A stretch of DNA of 16,942 bases from Deltaproteobacteria bacterium (lineage in GTDB: Bacteria > Desulfobacterota > Desulfobulbia > Desulfobulbales > Desulfobulbaceae), in assembly GCA_024277485.1 (NCBI GenBank), contig JAJRVA010000039.1, positions 1 through 16,942 of the forward strand, in the 5' to 3' direction. Shown here piece after piece: positions 1 through 7,002 of the stretch. The stretch's first letter is position 1. The number at the start of each line of letters is the position of its first letter. A program made the translations under genes and the position numbers. The notes under the pieces were generated by a model. The model saw nothing but the letters and a program-made list of their open reading frames with translations. It searched no databases and was not told the DNA's origin.

Positions 1-420
1 AGGAAACTTGCCAGGGGCTTTGACTCGCTTGACGACTTTAACTCGCCGGATATCGAGATTGCCTGCAAGTTAGGAACCTCGGCTGTTGCCGCGACAAAAA
101 AATTCATGCCCCGGGCAAAGCTCCGGCTGTTCGATGATGAAGCCCAGGCCTTCCAGGAGCTGCGCAACAACAATGTCCATGCGGTGGTGGCATCTGCTCC
201 CCGACCGGCTTTTGAAGCGCTCAGGTACCCGGACACCCTGTTTCTGCCGATCAAGGGAACCTTTACCAGGGAACCCATCGGGTTTGCCCTGCAAAAAGGG
301 GATGTTGACACCCTGGCCTTTTTCAACAGCTGGATCACCGTAGTACGGCACGAAGGATGGCTTGACGAGCGGCATCACTACTGGTTTGAAACGCGGGAGT
401 GGGCGGACCAGGTAGAATAG
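1..420 (+). CDS. Polar amino acid ABC transporter substrate-binding protein, C-terminal part
   Basis: The open frame runs in from the left edge and ends at TAG 418-420, so only the last 139 residues are visible and the start lies outside. The fragment reads like the second lobe of a family 3 extracellular solute-binding protein (periplasmic polar amino acid receptor). It has the hinge-type segment LGTSAVAATKKF, then a stretch like AVVASAPRPAFEAL, then a GFALQKGDVDTLAFFNSWI segment typical of the domain's end, where the second lobe packs back. The permease gene begins nine bases after the stop, which supports a binding-protein/permease operon. It would deliver an amino acid to the membrane permease from the periplasm. 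The specific ligand cannot be told from this part. Confidence 0.85.
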   Translation, partial: RKLARGFDSLDDFNSPDIEIACKLGTSAVAATKKFMPRAKLRLFDDEAQAFQELRNNNVHAVVASAPRPAFEALRYPDTLFLPIKGTFTREPIGFALQKGDVDTLAFFNSWITVVRHEGWLDERHHYWFETREWADQVE

Positions 421-429
421 CCGGAAGAC

Positions 430-1314
430 GTGTACTGGAAAAAAAAACGTATTTCAGGACTGGACCTGGCTGTTTCGGCCGGGCTGCTTCTTGCAGCCGG
501 ATTCATAACCTACCGGCTGACCATTACCCTCAATTACAGGTGGCAGTGGAGTATTATTCCCACCTACCTTGTCAGGTACGATCAGGAGCAGGGCAGGTGG
601 GTCTCAAACCTCCTGCTCGAAGGGCTGTACACCACCATCAGGCTGAGTATATGGGCGACGCTGCTTGCCGCGGTCATCGGCCTTTGCATGGGACTTCTGC
701 GGACCAGCAATCGCCTGCTGTACCGTCTCATCTCCGCCACCTATGTCGAACTGGTCAGAAACACGCCGCCCCTGGTGCTGATTTTTCTCTTTTATTTTTT
801 TGTCAGCGCCCAGGTCCTTCCCATGCTCGGTGTTGAAGATTATGTCCGCTCGCTGCCCGAAACCGTCCAGAACCGGCTGGCTTTTTTTGTCAGCAGCCCC
901 GGCCTTTTCAATGCTTTCCTGTCCGGCGCCCTCACCATTGCCCTGTTCCAGGGGGCCTACATAACCGAAATCGTCCGGGCCGGGATCCAGTCCATCGAGC
1001 TGGGCCAGTGGGAGGCGTCAGCAGCCCTGGGGCTGTCGAAAAGCCGGCAGATGCTCCATATCATCCTCCCCAAGGCCACCAGGAGGATCCTGCCTCCCCT
1101 GGCCAACGAGTTCATCAATACCATAAAGTACTCGTCCATCGTGTCGATCATCTCGATCCAGGAGCTGACCTTCCAGGGCATGCAGATCATGGCCGCCACC
1201 CGGGTTACCATCGAGATATGGCTGACCATCACCGCCATGTACTTCTGCCTGTGCATGCTGCTTTCAATGGTTGTCCGCTTGCTGGAAAAGAGACTGGTGC
1301 GGGCGGGAACGTAG
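430..1314 (+). CDS. Polar amino acid ABC transporter permease (HisM/GlnP family)
   Basis: This is a 294-residue inner-membrane permease with several hydrophobic segments: near residues 12-35, 60-92, 112-135, 160-180 and 250-285. It has the family segment ELVRNTPPLVLIFLFYFF (about residues 107-124). The cytoplasmic EAA loop contacts the ATPase and is seen at about residues 195-214 (EASAALGLSKSRQMLHIILP). The N-terminal extension before the permease core (about residues 1-58) is longer than in the short HisM/GlnP proteins. The start is GTG at 430, with a close purine-rich GGAAGA upstream. It follows the binding-protein gene by nine bases. No ATPase gene follows, because the next gene is convergent; the ATPase must lie upstream or elsewhere. 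Substrate unknown. Confidence 0.9.
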   Translation: MYWKKKRISGLDLAVSAGLLLAAGFITYRLTITLNYRWQWSIIPTYLVRYDQEQGRWVSNLLLEGLYTTIRLSIWATLLAAVIGLCMGLLRTSNRLLYRLISATYVELVRNTPPLVLIFLFYFFVSAQVLPMLGVEDYVRSLPETVQNRLAFFVSSPGLFNAFLSGALTIALFQGAYITEIVRAGIQSIELGQWEASAALGLSKSRQMLHIILPKATRRILPPLANEFINTIKYSSIVSIISIQELTFQGMQIMAATRVTIEIWLTITAMYFCLCMLLSMVVRLLEKRLVRAGT

Positions 1315-1323
1315 CCCGAAACT

Positions 1324-1364
1324 ATCTTCTTGAAAGGGAAGATTAACGGGAACCGGAAGGTTCC
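1324..1364. terminator. Tandem tetraloop hairpins between convergent genes
   Basis: Two small inverted repeats sit where the permease (+) and pgsA (-) genes converge. The first pairs ATCTTCTT (1324-1331) with GGGAAGAT (1336-1343) across a GAAA loop; its last two pairs are G-T wobbles. The second pairs GGAACC (1349-1354) with GGTTCC (1359-1364) across GGAA, and lies in the last codons of pgsA. Neither is followed by a clear T-run, so a role as bidirectional 3' end or terminator is an inference from position. Confidence 0.35.
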
Positions 1365-1912
1365 ATGAAGACCTGCCTGAGCTTGAAAAAGTAGTCGAAC
1401 CCGGACCAGATTGTCAGCACCACGGAGACATAGACTATCCAGAGCCCGAGGTCGTGGAGAAAGGGCAGCGGCAGAAGAGTGAGAGGGAAAATCAGGGTTC
1501 CCAGGCCGATATACTGGATTATGGACTTCCATTTGCCCAGGCCGCTGGCCTTGACAACAATGCCCGATGAGGCGGCAATGCCCCGCAGGCCGGTTACCAT
1601 GAGTTCACGGCACAGGATTACCAGGGCAACCCAGGCAGGCAGCCGTCCCAGGGGAATAAGCATGATAAGCGCGGTCGCGACCAGGACCTTGTCTGCCAGG
1701 GGGTCCATCAGTTTGCCCAGGACGGTCTCGCTCTGGTACCGCCTGGCAAAATAGCCGTCAACCCAGTCGCTCACCGCGGCAACGGCAAAGACCAGCCAGG
1801 AAAAAAATCCCATCCAGACAGTCTGTTCCAGCATGAGCATATAGGCAAGGATCGCAGCCAGAAAAAAGCGAATGCCTGTAATGACATTGGGAAGAGTTAC
1901 TATCTGGTTCAC
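1343..1912 (-). CDS. pgsA: CDP-diacylglycerol-glycerol-3-phosphate 3-phosphatidyltransferase
   Basis: This 189-residue integral membrane enzyme makes phosphatidylglycerophosphate from CDP-diacylglycerol and glycerol-3-phosphate, the committed step to phosphatidylglycerol. The full CDP-alcohol phosphotransferase signature D-x2-D-G-x2-A-R-x8-G-x3-D-x3-D is present and exact: D49, D52, G53, A56, R57, G66, D70 and D74. The N-terminus NQIVTLPNVITGIRF is typical of PgsA rather than of phosphatidylserine synthase. Several hydrophobic helices follow (about residues 15-47, 78-100, 130-175). Length is normal for the family. The start read here is GTG at 1912, with no clear Shine-Dalgarno. It lies 19 bases after the transglycosylase stop and is probably the last gene of that operon. 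Confidence 0.92.
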   Translation of the reverse strand: MNQIVTLPNVITGIRFFLAAILAYMLMLEQTVWMGFFSWLVFAVAAVSDWVDGYFARRYQSETVLGKLMDPLADKVLVATALIMLIPLGRLPAWVALVILCRELMVTGLRGIAASSGIVVKASGLGKWKSIIQYIGLGTLIFPLTLLPLPFLHDLGLWIVYVSVVLTIWSGFDYFFKLRQVFMEPSGSR

Positions 1913-1931
1913 AATAGATTGAAGGCAACGT

Positions 1932-2600
1932 TCAGTTGACGGTTACCAGCTTTCGTGCCTTGATTCTTCCAGGTCCACCTGTCCGGCTGTTCTGCTGATA
2001 GGAACGGTAGTGCTTAAGTACCCGGCGGACGTACTCCCGTGTTTCCCTGATCTGAGGCAGAGGCCCGTTTTTGGCGACCCTGCCGGGCCCGGCATTATAG
2101 GCGGCAAGACTCAAGGCCAGGTCTCCCTGATAGGTGTTGAGCAGATTTTTGAAGTACCGGGTGCCGCCGTTGATGTTCTGGCCCGGATCAAACGGATTAC
2201 CGACCCGCAGGTCCCGTGCCGTGCCCGGCATCAGCTGCATCAGTCCCTGGGCGCCCTTTGCTGAAACAGCGTACCTGTTAAAATTTGATTCCGCCTTGAT
2301 AATGGCCTTGATGAGCAGGGGATCAACCCTGTTTACTGACGCCGCCCGCCTGATATGGCTGTCGTATGCAGCCGGATTGGCCCGGGAACGCCCCATGTGC
2401 CTGCTGCCTGCGGAACCGGGGGTCCACCTGGAGCGGGAGTTGAACCCTCCCAGCCGGACCGGCTTGTACCGGCTGCTTGTCGGGGCATTGGTGTAGTGCC
2501 TGACCCCGTCCTTGTCTTCATACATGTATATCTGCGCCCTGACCGCAGGGGGCAGGAGCCAGGAAAGAACAAGAACGGCAAGCAGCAGCTGTTTCTTCAC
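1932..2600 (-). CDS. Lytic transglycosylase with DUF4124-like N-terminus
   Basis: The predicted exported murein lytic transglycosylase is 222 residues from the GTG at 2600. I prefer this start because AGGGA lies a few bases upstream and because the protein then begins directly with a signal peptide: KKQ, then a hydrophobic core, with cleavage near A22. A longer frame opens at 2639 but would put 13 charged residues before the signal. After the signal comes a short DUF4124-like segment (IYMYEDKDGVRHYTN, about 24-38). The SLT domain covers about 80-200, with catalytic Glu E104 in AESNFN, then GLMQLMPGTA (119-128) and AAYNAGPGRV (166-175). It would cleave peptidoglycan glycan strands in the periplasm to anhydromuropeptides. 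The gene starts ten bases after the transaldolase stop, and its ribosome site overlaps that stop. Confidence 0.9.
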   Translation of the reverse strand: MKKQLLLAVLVLSWLLPPAVRAQIYMYEDKDGVRHYTNAPTSSRYKPVRLGGFNSRSRWTPGSAGSRHMGRSRANPAAYDSHIRRAASVNRVDPLLIKAIIKAESNFNRYAVSAKGAQGLMQLMPGTARDLRVGNPFDPGQNINGGTRYFKNLLNTYQGDLALSLAAYNAGPGRVAKNGPLPQIRETREYVRRVLKHYRSYQQNSRTGGPGRIKARKLVTVN

Positions 2601-2610
2601 GAAACATTCC

Positions 2611-3255
2611 CTATTTCTGTCTCTTTTCCCAGTCAGCAAGAAATTTCTCCATGCCGATATCGGTCAGGGGATGTTTGGCAAGCTGGGCAATGACCTTATA
2701 CGGAATCGTGGCAATATCGGCGCCCATGAGAGCGGAGTCAACAACATGCATGGGATTTCGTATCGAGGCGACAATGACCTCGGAATCATACCCGTAATTC
2801 GCGTAGATGGTCATGATATCCCCGATAAGATCCATGCCGTTCTGCGATATATCATCCAGGCGGCCGACAAAAGGGCTGACATACGTCGCGCCCGCCTTGG
2901 CAGCCAGCAGGGCCTGGGTAGAGGAAAAAACAAGGGTCACATTGGTTTTGATACCCTCCTCGGCCAACCTCTTAACGGCCTTCAACCCCTCTTCGATCAT
3001 GGGAATTTTCACGACAATATTGTCGCTCATTGCCGCCAGCGCCCTGGCCTCGCTGACCATGCCGTCCGCATCAAGGCTGATGACCTCGGCGCTGACCGGC
3101 CCGTCAACAAGCCCGCAGATATCCTTGAGGATCTCCTCAAAGGGCCGCTGATCTCTGGAGACCAGGGACGGGTTGGTGGTCACCCCGTCAACCATGCCCA
3201 GTTCCAGGCCTTTTTTGATTTCGTCGATATTTGCGGTATCAATAAAAAATTTCAT
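2611..3255 (-). CDS. tal: Transaldolase (small FSA/TalC-type subfamily)
   Basis: This is a 214-residue cytoplasmic class I aldolase-fold enzyme of the short transaldolase/fructose-6-phosphate aldolase family, acting in the non-oxidative pentose phosphate pathway. It starts [13 protein letters not shown], has the GVTTNPSLV motif (24-32), and carries the Schiff-base lysine K83 in VVKIPM. Two positions separate the two activities. Glu57 (SAEV) stands where FSA has Gln, and Phe130 (SPFVGRLDD) stands where FSA has Tyr. Both favour transaldolase over fructose-6-phosphate aldolase, going by remembered family residues. The ATG overlaps the stop of the upstream small gene as ATGA (3252-3255), so translation is probably coupled. 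AGAGGA lies just upstream. Confidence 0.93.
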   Translation of the reverse strand: MKFFIDTANIDEIKKGLELGMVDGVTTNPSLVSRDQRPFEEILKDICGLVDGPVSAEVISLDADGMVSEARALAAMSDNIVVKIPMIEEGLKAVKRLAEEGIKTNVTLVFSSTQALLAAKAGATYVSPFVGRLDDISQNGMDLIGDIMTIYANYGYDSEVIVASIRNPMHVVDSALMGADIATIPYKVIAQLAKHPLTDIGMEKFLADWEKRQK

Positions 3256-3527
3256 TCCTCTTTCCTCGGTGTTTCTGAAAATGTATCACAACAGGTATCA
3301 CTGCAAAAGTAATACGTTGCACCATCTTTCCGCAGCCGTATCGCCTGATTTTTCGGGACCAGGGTATGACAGACCGGATCCTCGACCAGGACGTCCTCAA
3401 CCTGGGCCTCGGCTTCTTTTTTTCCCCGCTCCCGGGAAGATGCCTTTTTCAGGCCGGCTATTCCCTTGATGAGCTGCCAACCAATATAAAATAATATCCC
3501 CAGGACGACAAGACGCACTATATGCAT
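3252..3527 (-). CDS. Small membrane-anchored YHS/TRASH-like metal-binding protein
   Basis: The 91-residue protein has an N-terminal hydrophobic helix (about 3-20), then a charged linker rich in K and E (about 27-45). The C-terminal domain reads [20 protein letters not shown] followed by a [12 protein letters not shown] segment. Its spaced cysteines (DPVC ... YYFCSxxCxxxF) match the pattern of YHS/TRASH-type treble-clef domains, which bind a metal such as zinc or copper. It recalls the small PP0621-type membrane proteins, although exact family membership is uncertain. It is the first gene after the promoter at 3643-3670 and is coupled by ATGA overlap to transaldolase. Its function is unknown; metal binding is inferred from the cysteines. 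Confidence 0.8.
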   Translation of the reverse strand: MHIVRLVVLGILFYIGWQLIKGIAGLKKASSRERGKKEAEAQVEDVLVEDPVCHTLVPKNQAIRLRKDGATYYFCSDTCCDTFSETPRKEE

Positions 3528-3598
3528 CTCAGGCCTCGCGCATGCAGGTCAATATTTTTTCCGCACATATTCCTTTCCGACAGATCGGTTCATTAGCA

Positions 3599-3613
3599 GC
3601 TCCGGTGCGGAGC
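3599..3613. other. Leader hairpin ahead of the YHS-tal operon
   Basis: A perfect six-base inverted repeat, GCTCCG (3599-3604) and CGGAGC (3608-3613), has a three-base loop. It lies in the predicted 5' leader of the small membrane protein gene, about 25 bases inside the expected transcript start. There is no T-run on either side, so it is not a convincing intrinsic terminator. It may only be a leader structure. Confidence 0.35.
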
Positions 3614-3642
3614 AGGTGCTGAGCTGTACGGGTTCACTTTGT

Positions 3643-3670
3643 ATTATATCCCTGATGAAACAAATGTCTA
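3643..3670 (-). promoter_or_regulatory. Sigma70-like promoter for the YHS-tal-transglycosylase-pgsA operon
   Basis: On the minus strand, TAGACA (3670-3665) is followed after 16 bases by a perfect TATAAT (3648-3643). Transcription would start near 3636, leaving a leader of about 109 bases before the ATG at 3527. The -35 element lies immediately after the folK stop codon, as expected for the start of a separate transcription unit. Confidence 0.65.
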
Positions 3671-3674
3671 TGCC

Positions 3675-4241
3675 TTATATTTCTCTTTGAACATCGGCCG
3701 CTGTCATATTCGGCAATGATACTGCCTGAACAGGAGGCCACGCAACCTTTTCCACCCCGGGTTGATCCGGAAGCCTTGCCAGTTCGGCCAGGAGATCAGC
3801 CACTGTTCGCTGCAGGCAGGGATGGGTGTATTCCGGGGCAATTTCGCTGAGCGGATACAGCACAAACAGCCGGCGCTGCAGTTCAGGATGGGGAACAACA
3901 AGATCACCCTGCTCGAGGAGCAAATCACCGTACAGAAGCAGGTCGAAATCAAGAATGCGGTCCTGGTACTGCCCTTTTTCCGCGCTCCTGGTCCTGCCGA
4001 ACATGTCTTCGACATGCAGAAGGGACTGCAGCAGCTCGCCGGGCGGCAGCGTGGTCTGCAGGGCCCCGGCAGCATTGATAAAGCTGTGGTTGCTGATCAT
4101 GCCGACCGGTTCCGTCCGGTAGGGACCGGACAGGCCCGCAAGGTGAATTCCCGGCCGCCTGCCGAGCGTCTGCCACGCCTGCTGCAGGACCTGCAGGGAA
4201 TCTCCCAGGTTTGAGCCGAGGCCGATGTACGCGGTTTTCAC
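3675..4241 (-). CDS. folK: 2-amino-4-hydroxy-6-hydroxymethyldihydropteridine pyrophosphokinase
   Basis: This 188-residue cytoplasmic HPPK transfers pyrophosphate from ATP to 6-hydroxymethyl-7,8-dihydropterin in folate synthesis. Motifs in order are YIGLGSNLGD (5-14), SGPYRTEPVG (38-47), NHSFINAA (51-58), ED near 78-79, FGRTR (81-85) and the magnesium-binding segment DRILDFDLLLYG (94-105, with D98 and D100). VPHPELQRRLFVLYPLSEIAPE (about 116-137) closes the domain. The usual GPR before the LDxD motif is QDR here, a mild variation. It follows dapB by 63 bases that contain a terminator-like hairpin, so it may depend on read-through. It ends just before the promoter of the next operon. Confidence 0.93.
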   Translation of the reverse strand: MKTAYIGLGSNLGDSLQVLQQAWQTLGRRPGIHLAGLSGPYRTEPVGMISNHSFINAAGALQTTLPPGELLQSLLHVEDMFGRTRSAEKGQYQDRILDFDLLLYGDLLLEQGDLVVPHPELQRRLFVLYPLSEIAPEYTHPCLQRTVADLLAELARLPDQPGVEKVAWPPVQAVSLPNMTAADVQREI

Positions 4242-4256
4242 AAGATCAGGCTTCAG

Positions 4257-4302
4257 AAAAAGTTCAGCCGCCCTGCCCAGCTGCAGACAGGGAAACAGGC
4301 TG
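4257..4302 (-). terminator. Intrinsic terminator-like hairpin after dapB
   Basis: Read on the minus strand just past the dapB stop, CAGCC (4302-4298) pairs with GGCTG (4269-4265), and inner CCCTG (4292-4288) pairs with CAGGG (4275-4271). An asymmetric internal loop separates the two stems. The hairpin is followed by AAC and a run of five T (4261-4257). Shape and position fit a rho-independent terminator closing the lysine genes. The internal loop makes it imperfect, so it may act as an attenuating site that allows some read-through into folK. Confidence 0.5.
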
Positions 4303-4304
4303 CC

Positions 4305-5117
4305 TTAAAAATCGGTCAGCCCTAATACATCGAACATGGTATAGAGGCCGTTGGGCTTGTCGGCAACCCATGCGGCGGCCAGGGCGGCCCCGCGGGCAAA
4401 ATTGTCCCGATTGCGGGCCCGGTGGGTGATTTCAATCCGTTCACCCGCACCGGCAAAATAGACGGTATGCTCTCCGACAATGTCTCCGGCCCTGACGGTC
4501 TGGATGCCTATCTCACGATCGGTGCGCTCTCCGATAATGCCGTTCCGCTCAAAGACACCCACTTCAGCGAGGTCCCTGTTCAACGCTCCGGCGGCCATTT
4601 CACCCAGCTTGAGGGCTGTTCCGGAAGGGGCATCTTTTTTCATCCGGTGATGCGCCTCAACGATTTCCACATCATAGGCGTCACCCAGGATGGCCGCTGT
4701 TTTTTCCACAAGCTTGAACAAAACATTTGCCCCCACGGCCATATTCGGCGCCTGGACACAGGGAAAATTTCCAGCGGCCTGCTCGTGTAAATCCGCCAGG
4801 TTCTCCGCGGTCAGCCCGGTGGTGCCGATAACCATGGCCCGGCCATGCGCAGCGGCAAGCGAGACAAACTCCATGGTGGCCCGGTGAAATGTAAAATCAA
4901 TAATAACATCCCCCTGGTCGATCACCGCCTCGAGTCCGGCGGCAATGTTTACCCCGGTGGTGCCGAAGCCTGCCAGCTCACCCACATCGCGGCCGGTTGC
5001 CGGGTTGTCGGGGTGTTCAAACGCGGCCGCAAGCTGCAGGCCGGGATGCTCATTCACCATACTGCTGATCCGCTGGCCCATGCGTCCGGCCGCACCGGCC
5101 ACAATTACTCTGGTCAT
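4305..5117 (-). CDS. dapB: 4-hydroxy-tetrahydrodipicolinate reductase
   Basis: This 270-residue cytoplasmic enzyme reduces the DapA product to tetrahydrodipicolinate with NAD(P)H, the second step of the diaminopimelate/lysine branch. The N-terminal Rossmann motif is GAAGRMG (8-14). IGTTGL lies at 97-102 and APNMAVGAN at 123-131. The catalytic signature EAHHRMKKDAPSGTAL (154-169) gives H156 and K160, aligned with the His and Lys of the E. coli enzyme. The C-terminus returns to the nucleotide domain (ARGAALAAAWVADKPNGLYTM). Length is normal. It is the last of the dap genes here, 131 bases after dapA, and is followed by a terminator-like hairpin. Confidence 0.96.
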   Translation of the reverse strand: MTRVIVAGAAGRMGQRISSMVNEHPGLQLAAAFEHPDNPATGRDVGELAGFGTTGVNIAAGLEAVIDQGDVIIDFTFHRATMEFVSLAAAHGRAMVIGTTGLTAENLADLHEQAAGNFPCVQAPNMAVGANVLFKLVEKTAAILGDAYDVEIVEAHHRMKKDAPSGTALKLGEMAAGALNRDLAEVGVFERNGIIGERTDREIGIQTVRAGDIVGEHTVYFAGAGERIEITHRARNRDNFARGAALAAAWVADKPNGLYTMFDVLGLTDF

Positions 5118-5142
5118 CTTTCTGTTACTCCACTCTGAAAAA

Positions 5143-5172
5143 GGTTTTCAGGCTGAAGGCTTTCAGGCTGTG
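5143..5172. repeat. Imperfect 15-base tandem repeat in the dapA-dapB gap
   Basis: GGTTTTCAGGCTGAA (5143-5157) is followed directly by GGCTTTCAGGCTGTG (5158-5172), with 12 of 15 positions the same. On the minus strand the repeats can fold on each other (CTGAA with TTCAG). They lie 26-55 bases upstream of the dapB start. This may be a local duplication or a leader structure; no known motif was recognised. The rest of the 131-base gap (5118-5248) shows nothing else clear. Confidence 0.4.
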
Positions 5173-5248
5173 AGAAAATAACCCTCTTCATGCCTGCGGC
5201 CTTCACAGCGTTTACCTGGTTAAATTTATTAGGCACCCCTCAAGAAGA

Positions 5249-6130
5249 CTACAAAAGTCCCGCGCCACTCATGGCCTTCTTCAGGGTCTCCAGGGAGGCA
5301 TCGTCCATCTGGGTCATGGGCAGCCTGACCTCGCCTGAGTTGATCCTGCCCATCAGTTCCAGGGCCTTTTTTGCCGGGGCCGGGCTGGGATAGCAGAACA
5401 TGGCGCCCATGAGGGGAAACAACCTGTAATGAATTTCATTGGCCTTGGCCAGGTCGCCGGCCAGGGCTGCCTCCATCATATCAGCCATTGCTCTGGGATA
5501 GACATTGGAGGTCACGGAAATAACCCCCTTGCCGCCGATGAGGACCGTGGGCATGGAGGTGAAATCATCACCCGACAGAACGATGAAATCATCCGGGCAG
5601 ACCCTGATCACCTCGCTGACCTGGTTCAGGCTTCCGGTTGCCTCCTTGATGCCGATGACGTTTTTTAACTGCGCACAACGGGCGACTGTCTCCGGCAGCA
5701 TATTGGCCACTGTCCGGCTCGGCACATTGTAGAGGAACATGGGGATATCGACCGCCTCGGCAATGGCCTTGAAGTGGTGGTACAGCCCCTCCTGGCTGGG
5801 ACGGTTATAGTAGGGCACCACGGAAAGCACCGCATCAGCGCCGCTTGCCTTTGCGCTCTCTGTCAGTTCGATGGCCTCAATGGTGTTGTTGGCGCCGGTT
5901 CCGGCGATAACGGGAACACGCCCGGCCACGGTCTCTACGGTGAGCTCGATGACCCGTTTATGCTCATCAAAATCAAGGGTGGCCGATTCACCGGTGGTCC
6001 CGCAGGGAACAATACCGTGGGTCCCGTTTTCAATATGAAACTCAACAAGATCCTGTAGACCCTGCTCATCCACCCTGCCGTCCTTAAACGGGGTAACGAC
6101 TGCAACAATGGCGCCCTGGAATGTGCTCAT
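5249..6130 (-). CDS. dapA: 4-hydroxy-tetrahydrodipicolinate synthase
   Basis: This 293-residue class I aldolase of the DHDPS family condenses pyruvate with aspartate semialdehyde, the first committed step to diaminopimelate and lysine. Key residues of the E. coli type are all visible: GTTGES (44-49), Y108 in YYNRPS, Y134 and R139 in LYNVPSRT, and Schiff-base K162 in GIKEATG. The (beta/alpha)8 core and a C-terminal helical part are of normal size. The start ATG at 6130 is preceded by AGGAGGTAG, a strong ribosome site, and the gene ends in TAG. It lies 25 bases after dapF. Confidence 0.97.
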   Translation of the reverse strand: MSTFQGAIVAVVTPFKDGRVDEQGLQDLVEFHIENGTHGIVPCGTTGESATLDFDEHKRVIELTVETVAGRVPVIAGTGANNTIEAIELTESAKASGADAVLSVVPYYNRPSQEGLYHHFKAIAEAVDIPMFLYNVPSRTVANMLPETVARCAQLKNVIGIKEATGSLNQVSEVIRVCPDDFIVLSGDDFTSMPTVLIGGKGVISVTSNVYPRAMADMMEAALAGDLAKANEIHYRLFPLMGAMFCYPSPAPAKKALELMGRINSGEVRLPMTQMDDASLETLKKAMSGAGLL

Positions 6131-6155
6131 TTTCTACCTCCTGAATACACAGAAC

Positions 6156-7001
6156 TTAATTTTCTTTTAGTGCCTCGGAACTCAGCTCACCAGCATACAC
6201 AACATGGGCCGGACCCTTCAAAAAAACATTCGAGGCCGCCGGACCCTCTTTGAGGTCAAAGAGAATGGTCAACCTGTCATTGCCGGATGTGACAATATCA
6301 ACAGGAGACCGGGTTACCCCGGAGACAGCCCCTGTCAAAGCGGCCGCCACCGCGCCCGTACCACAGGCCATGGTCTCGTTTTCCACCCCCCGCTCATAGG
6401 TCCGTACCTTCAGCGACCCGTCTTCCAGGGGCTGGACAAAGTTGACATTGGTGCCGGCAGGCATGAATTCCGGGTGAAAACGGATTGCACGGCCCGTCCC
6501 GCAGATATCGACCTGCTCGAAATCCTCCACAAAGAGGACCGCATGCGGCACACCGGTATCAACAGAGTGCAGGTCGAGTGTCCGGCCATCAACGTCAACC
6601 TGCCGGTTCATTCTGAAATCTCCGGGCTCCGTCATAAGGACGCTGACATTGATGTCGGCAACTTTTGCCTCGATTATTCCGGCCAGGGTTTCAAAACGCA
6701 TGTGGGCCGGGGCGATACCCTGCATATAGGCAAAACGGGCGGCGCACCGGGCACCGTTGCCGCACATTTCCGCCTCTGAGCCGTCCCCGTTGAAAAAAAG
6801 CCACTTGAAATCCGCCTTATCGGAATCTTCAATAAGTATCAGGCCATCCGCCCCGACGGAAAACCTCCGGCGGCAGATCAGCCGGGCAAACTCCGGCATC
6901 ACCTCCCGCGTGAGACGGGACTCGCGGTGATCTATGAGGATGAAATCATTTCCTGTGCCGCTCATTTTCACGAACGGCAGCGGCATCTGTGTGAACTGCA
7001 T
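6156..7001 (-). CDS. dapF: Diaminopimelate epimerase
   Basis: This 281-residue cofactor-independent epimerase converts LL- to meso-diaminopimelate, used for peptidoglycan and as the LysA substrate. Its two-cysteine active site is clear: C80 in EMCGNGARC and C213 in MACGTGAVAAAL. Other family segments are GTGNDFILID (15-24), GVPHAVLFV (150-158) and YERGVENET (202-210). The two pseudo-symmetric halves are complete. The ATG at 7001 lies one base after the lysA stop (TGA-C-ATG), with GGAGG inside the end of lysA, so translation is probably coupled. Confidence 0.97.
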   Translation of the reverse strand: MQFTQMPLPFVKMSGTGNDFILIDHRESRLTREVMPEFARLICRRRFSVGADGLILIEDSDKADFKWLFFNGDGSEAEMCGNGARCAARFAYMQGIAPAHMRFETLAGIIEAKVADINVSVLMTEPGDFRMNRQVDVDGRTLDLHSVDTGVPHAVLFVEDFEQVDICGTGRAIRFHPEFMPAGTNVNFVQPLEDGSLKVRTYERGVENETMACGTGAVAAALTGAVSGVTRSPVDIVTSGNDRLTILFDLKEGPAASNVFLKGPAHVVYAGELSSEALKEN

Positions 7002-7002
7002 G

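Noticed and set aside
957..1532. Minus-strand open frame across the permease and pgsA ends
   Set aside because: Overlaps two well-supported genes and shows no domain.
2601..2639. Upstream start for the lytic transglycosylase
   Set aside because: It would place 13 charged residues before the signal peptide and overlap the transaldolase end; the GTG at 2600 has a better ribosome site.
2512..3312. Long plus-strand open frame of 266 codons
   Set aside because: It is antisense to transaldolase, whose motifs and ribosome site are clear; no family resemblance was seen.
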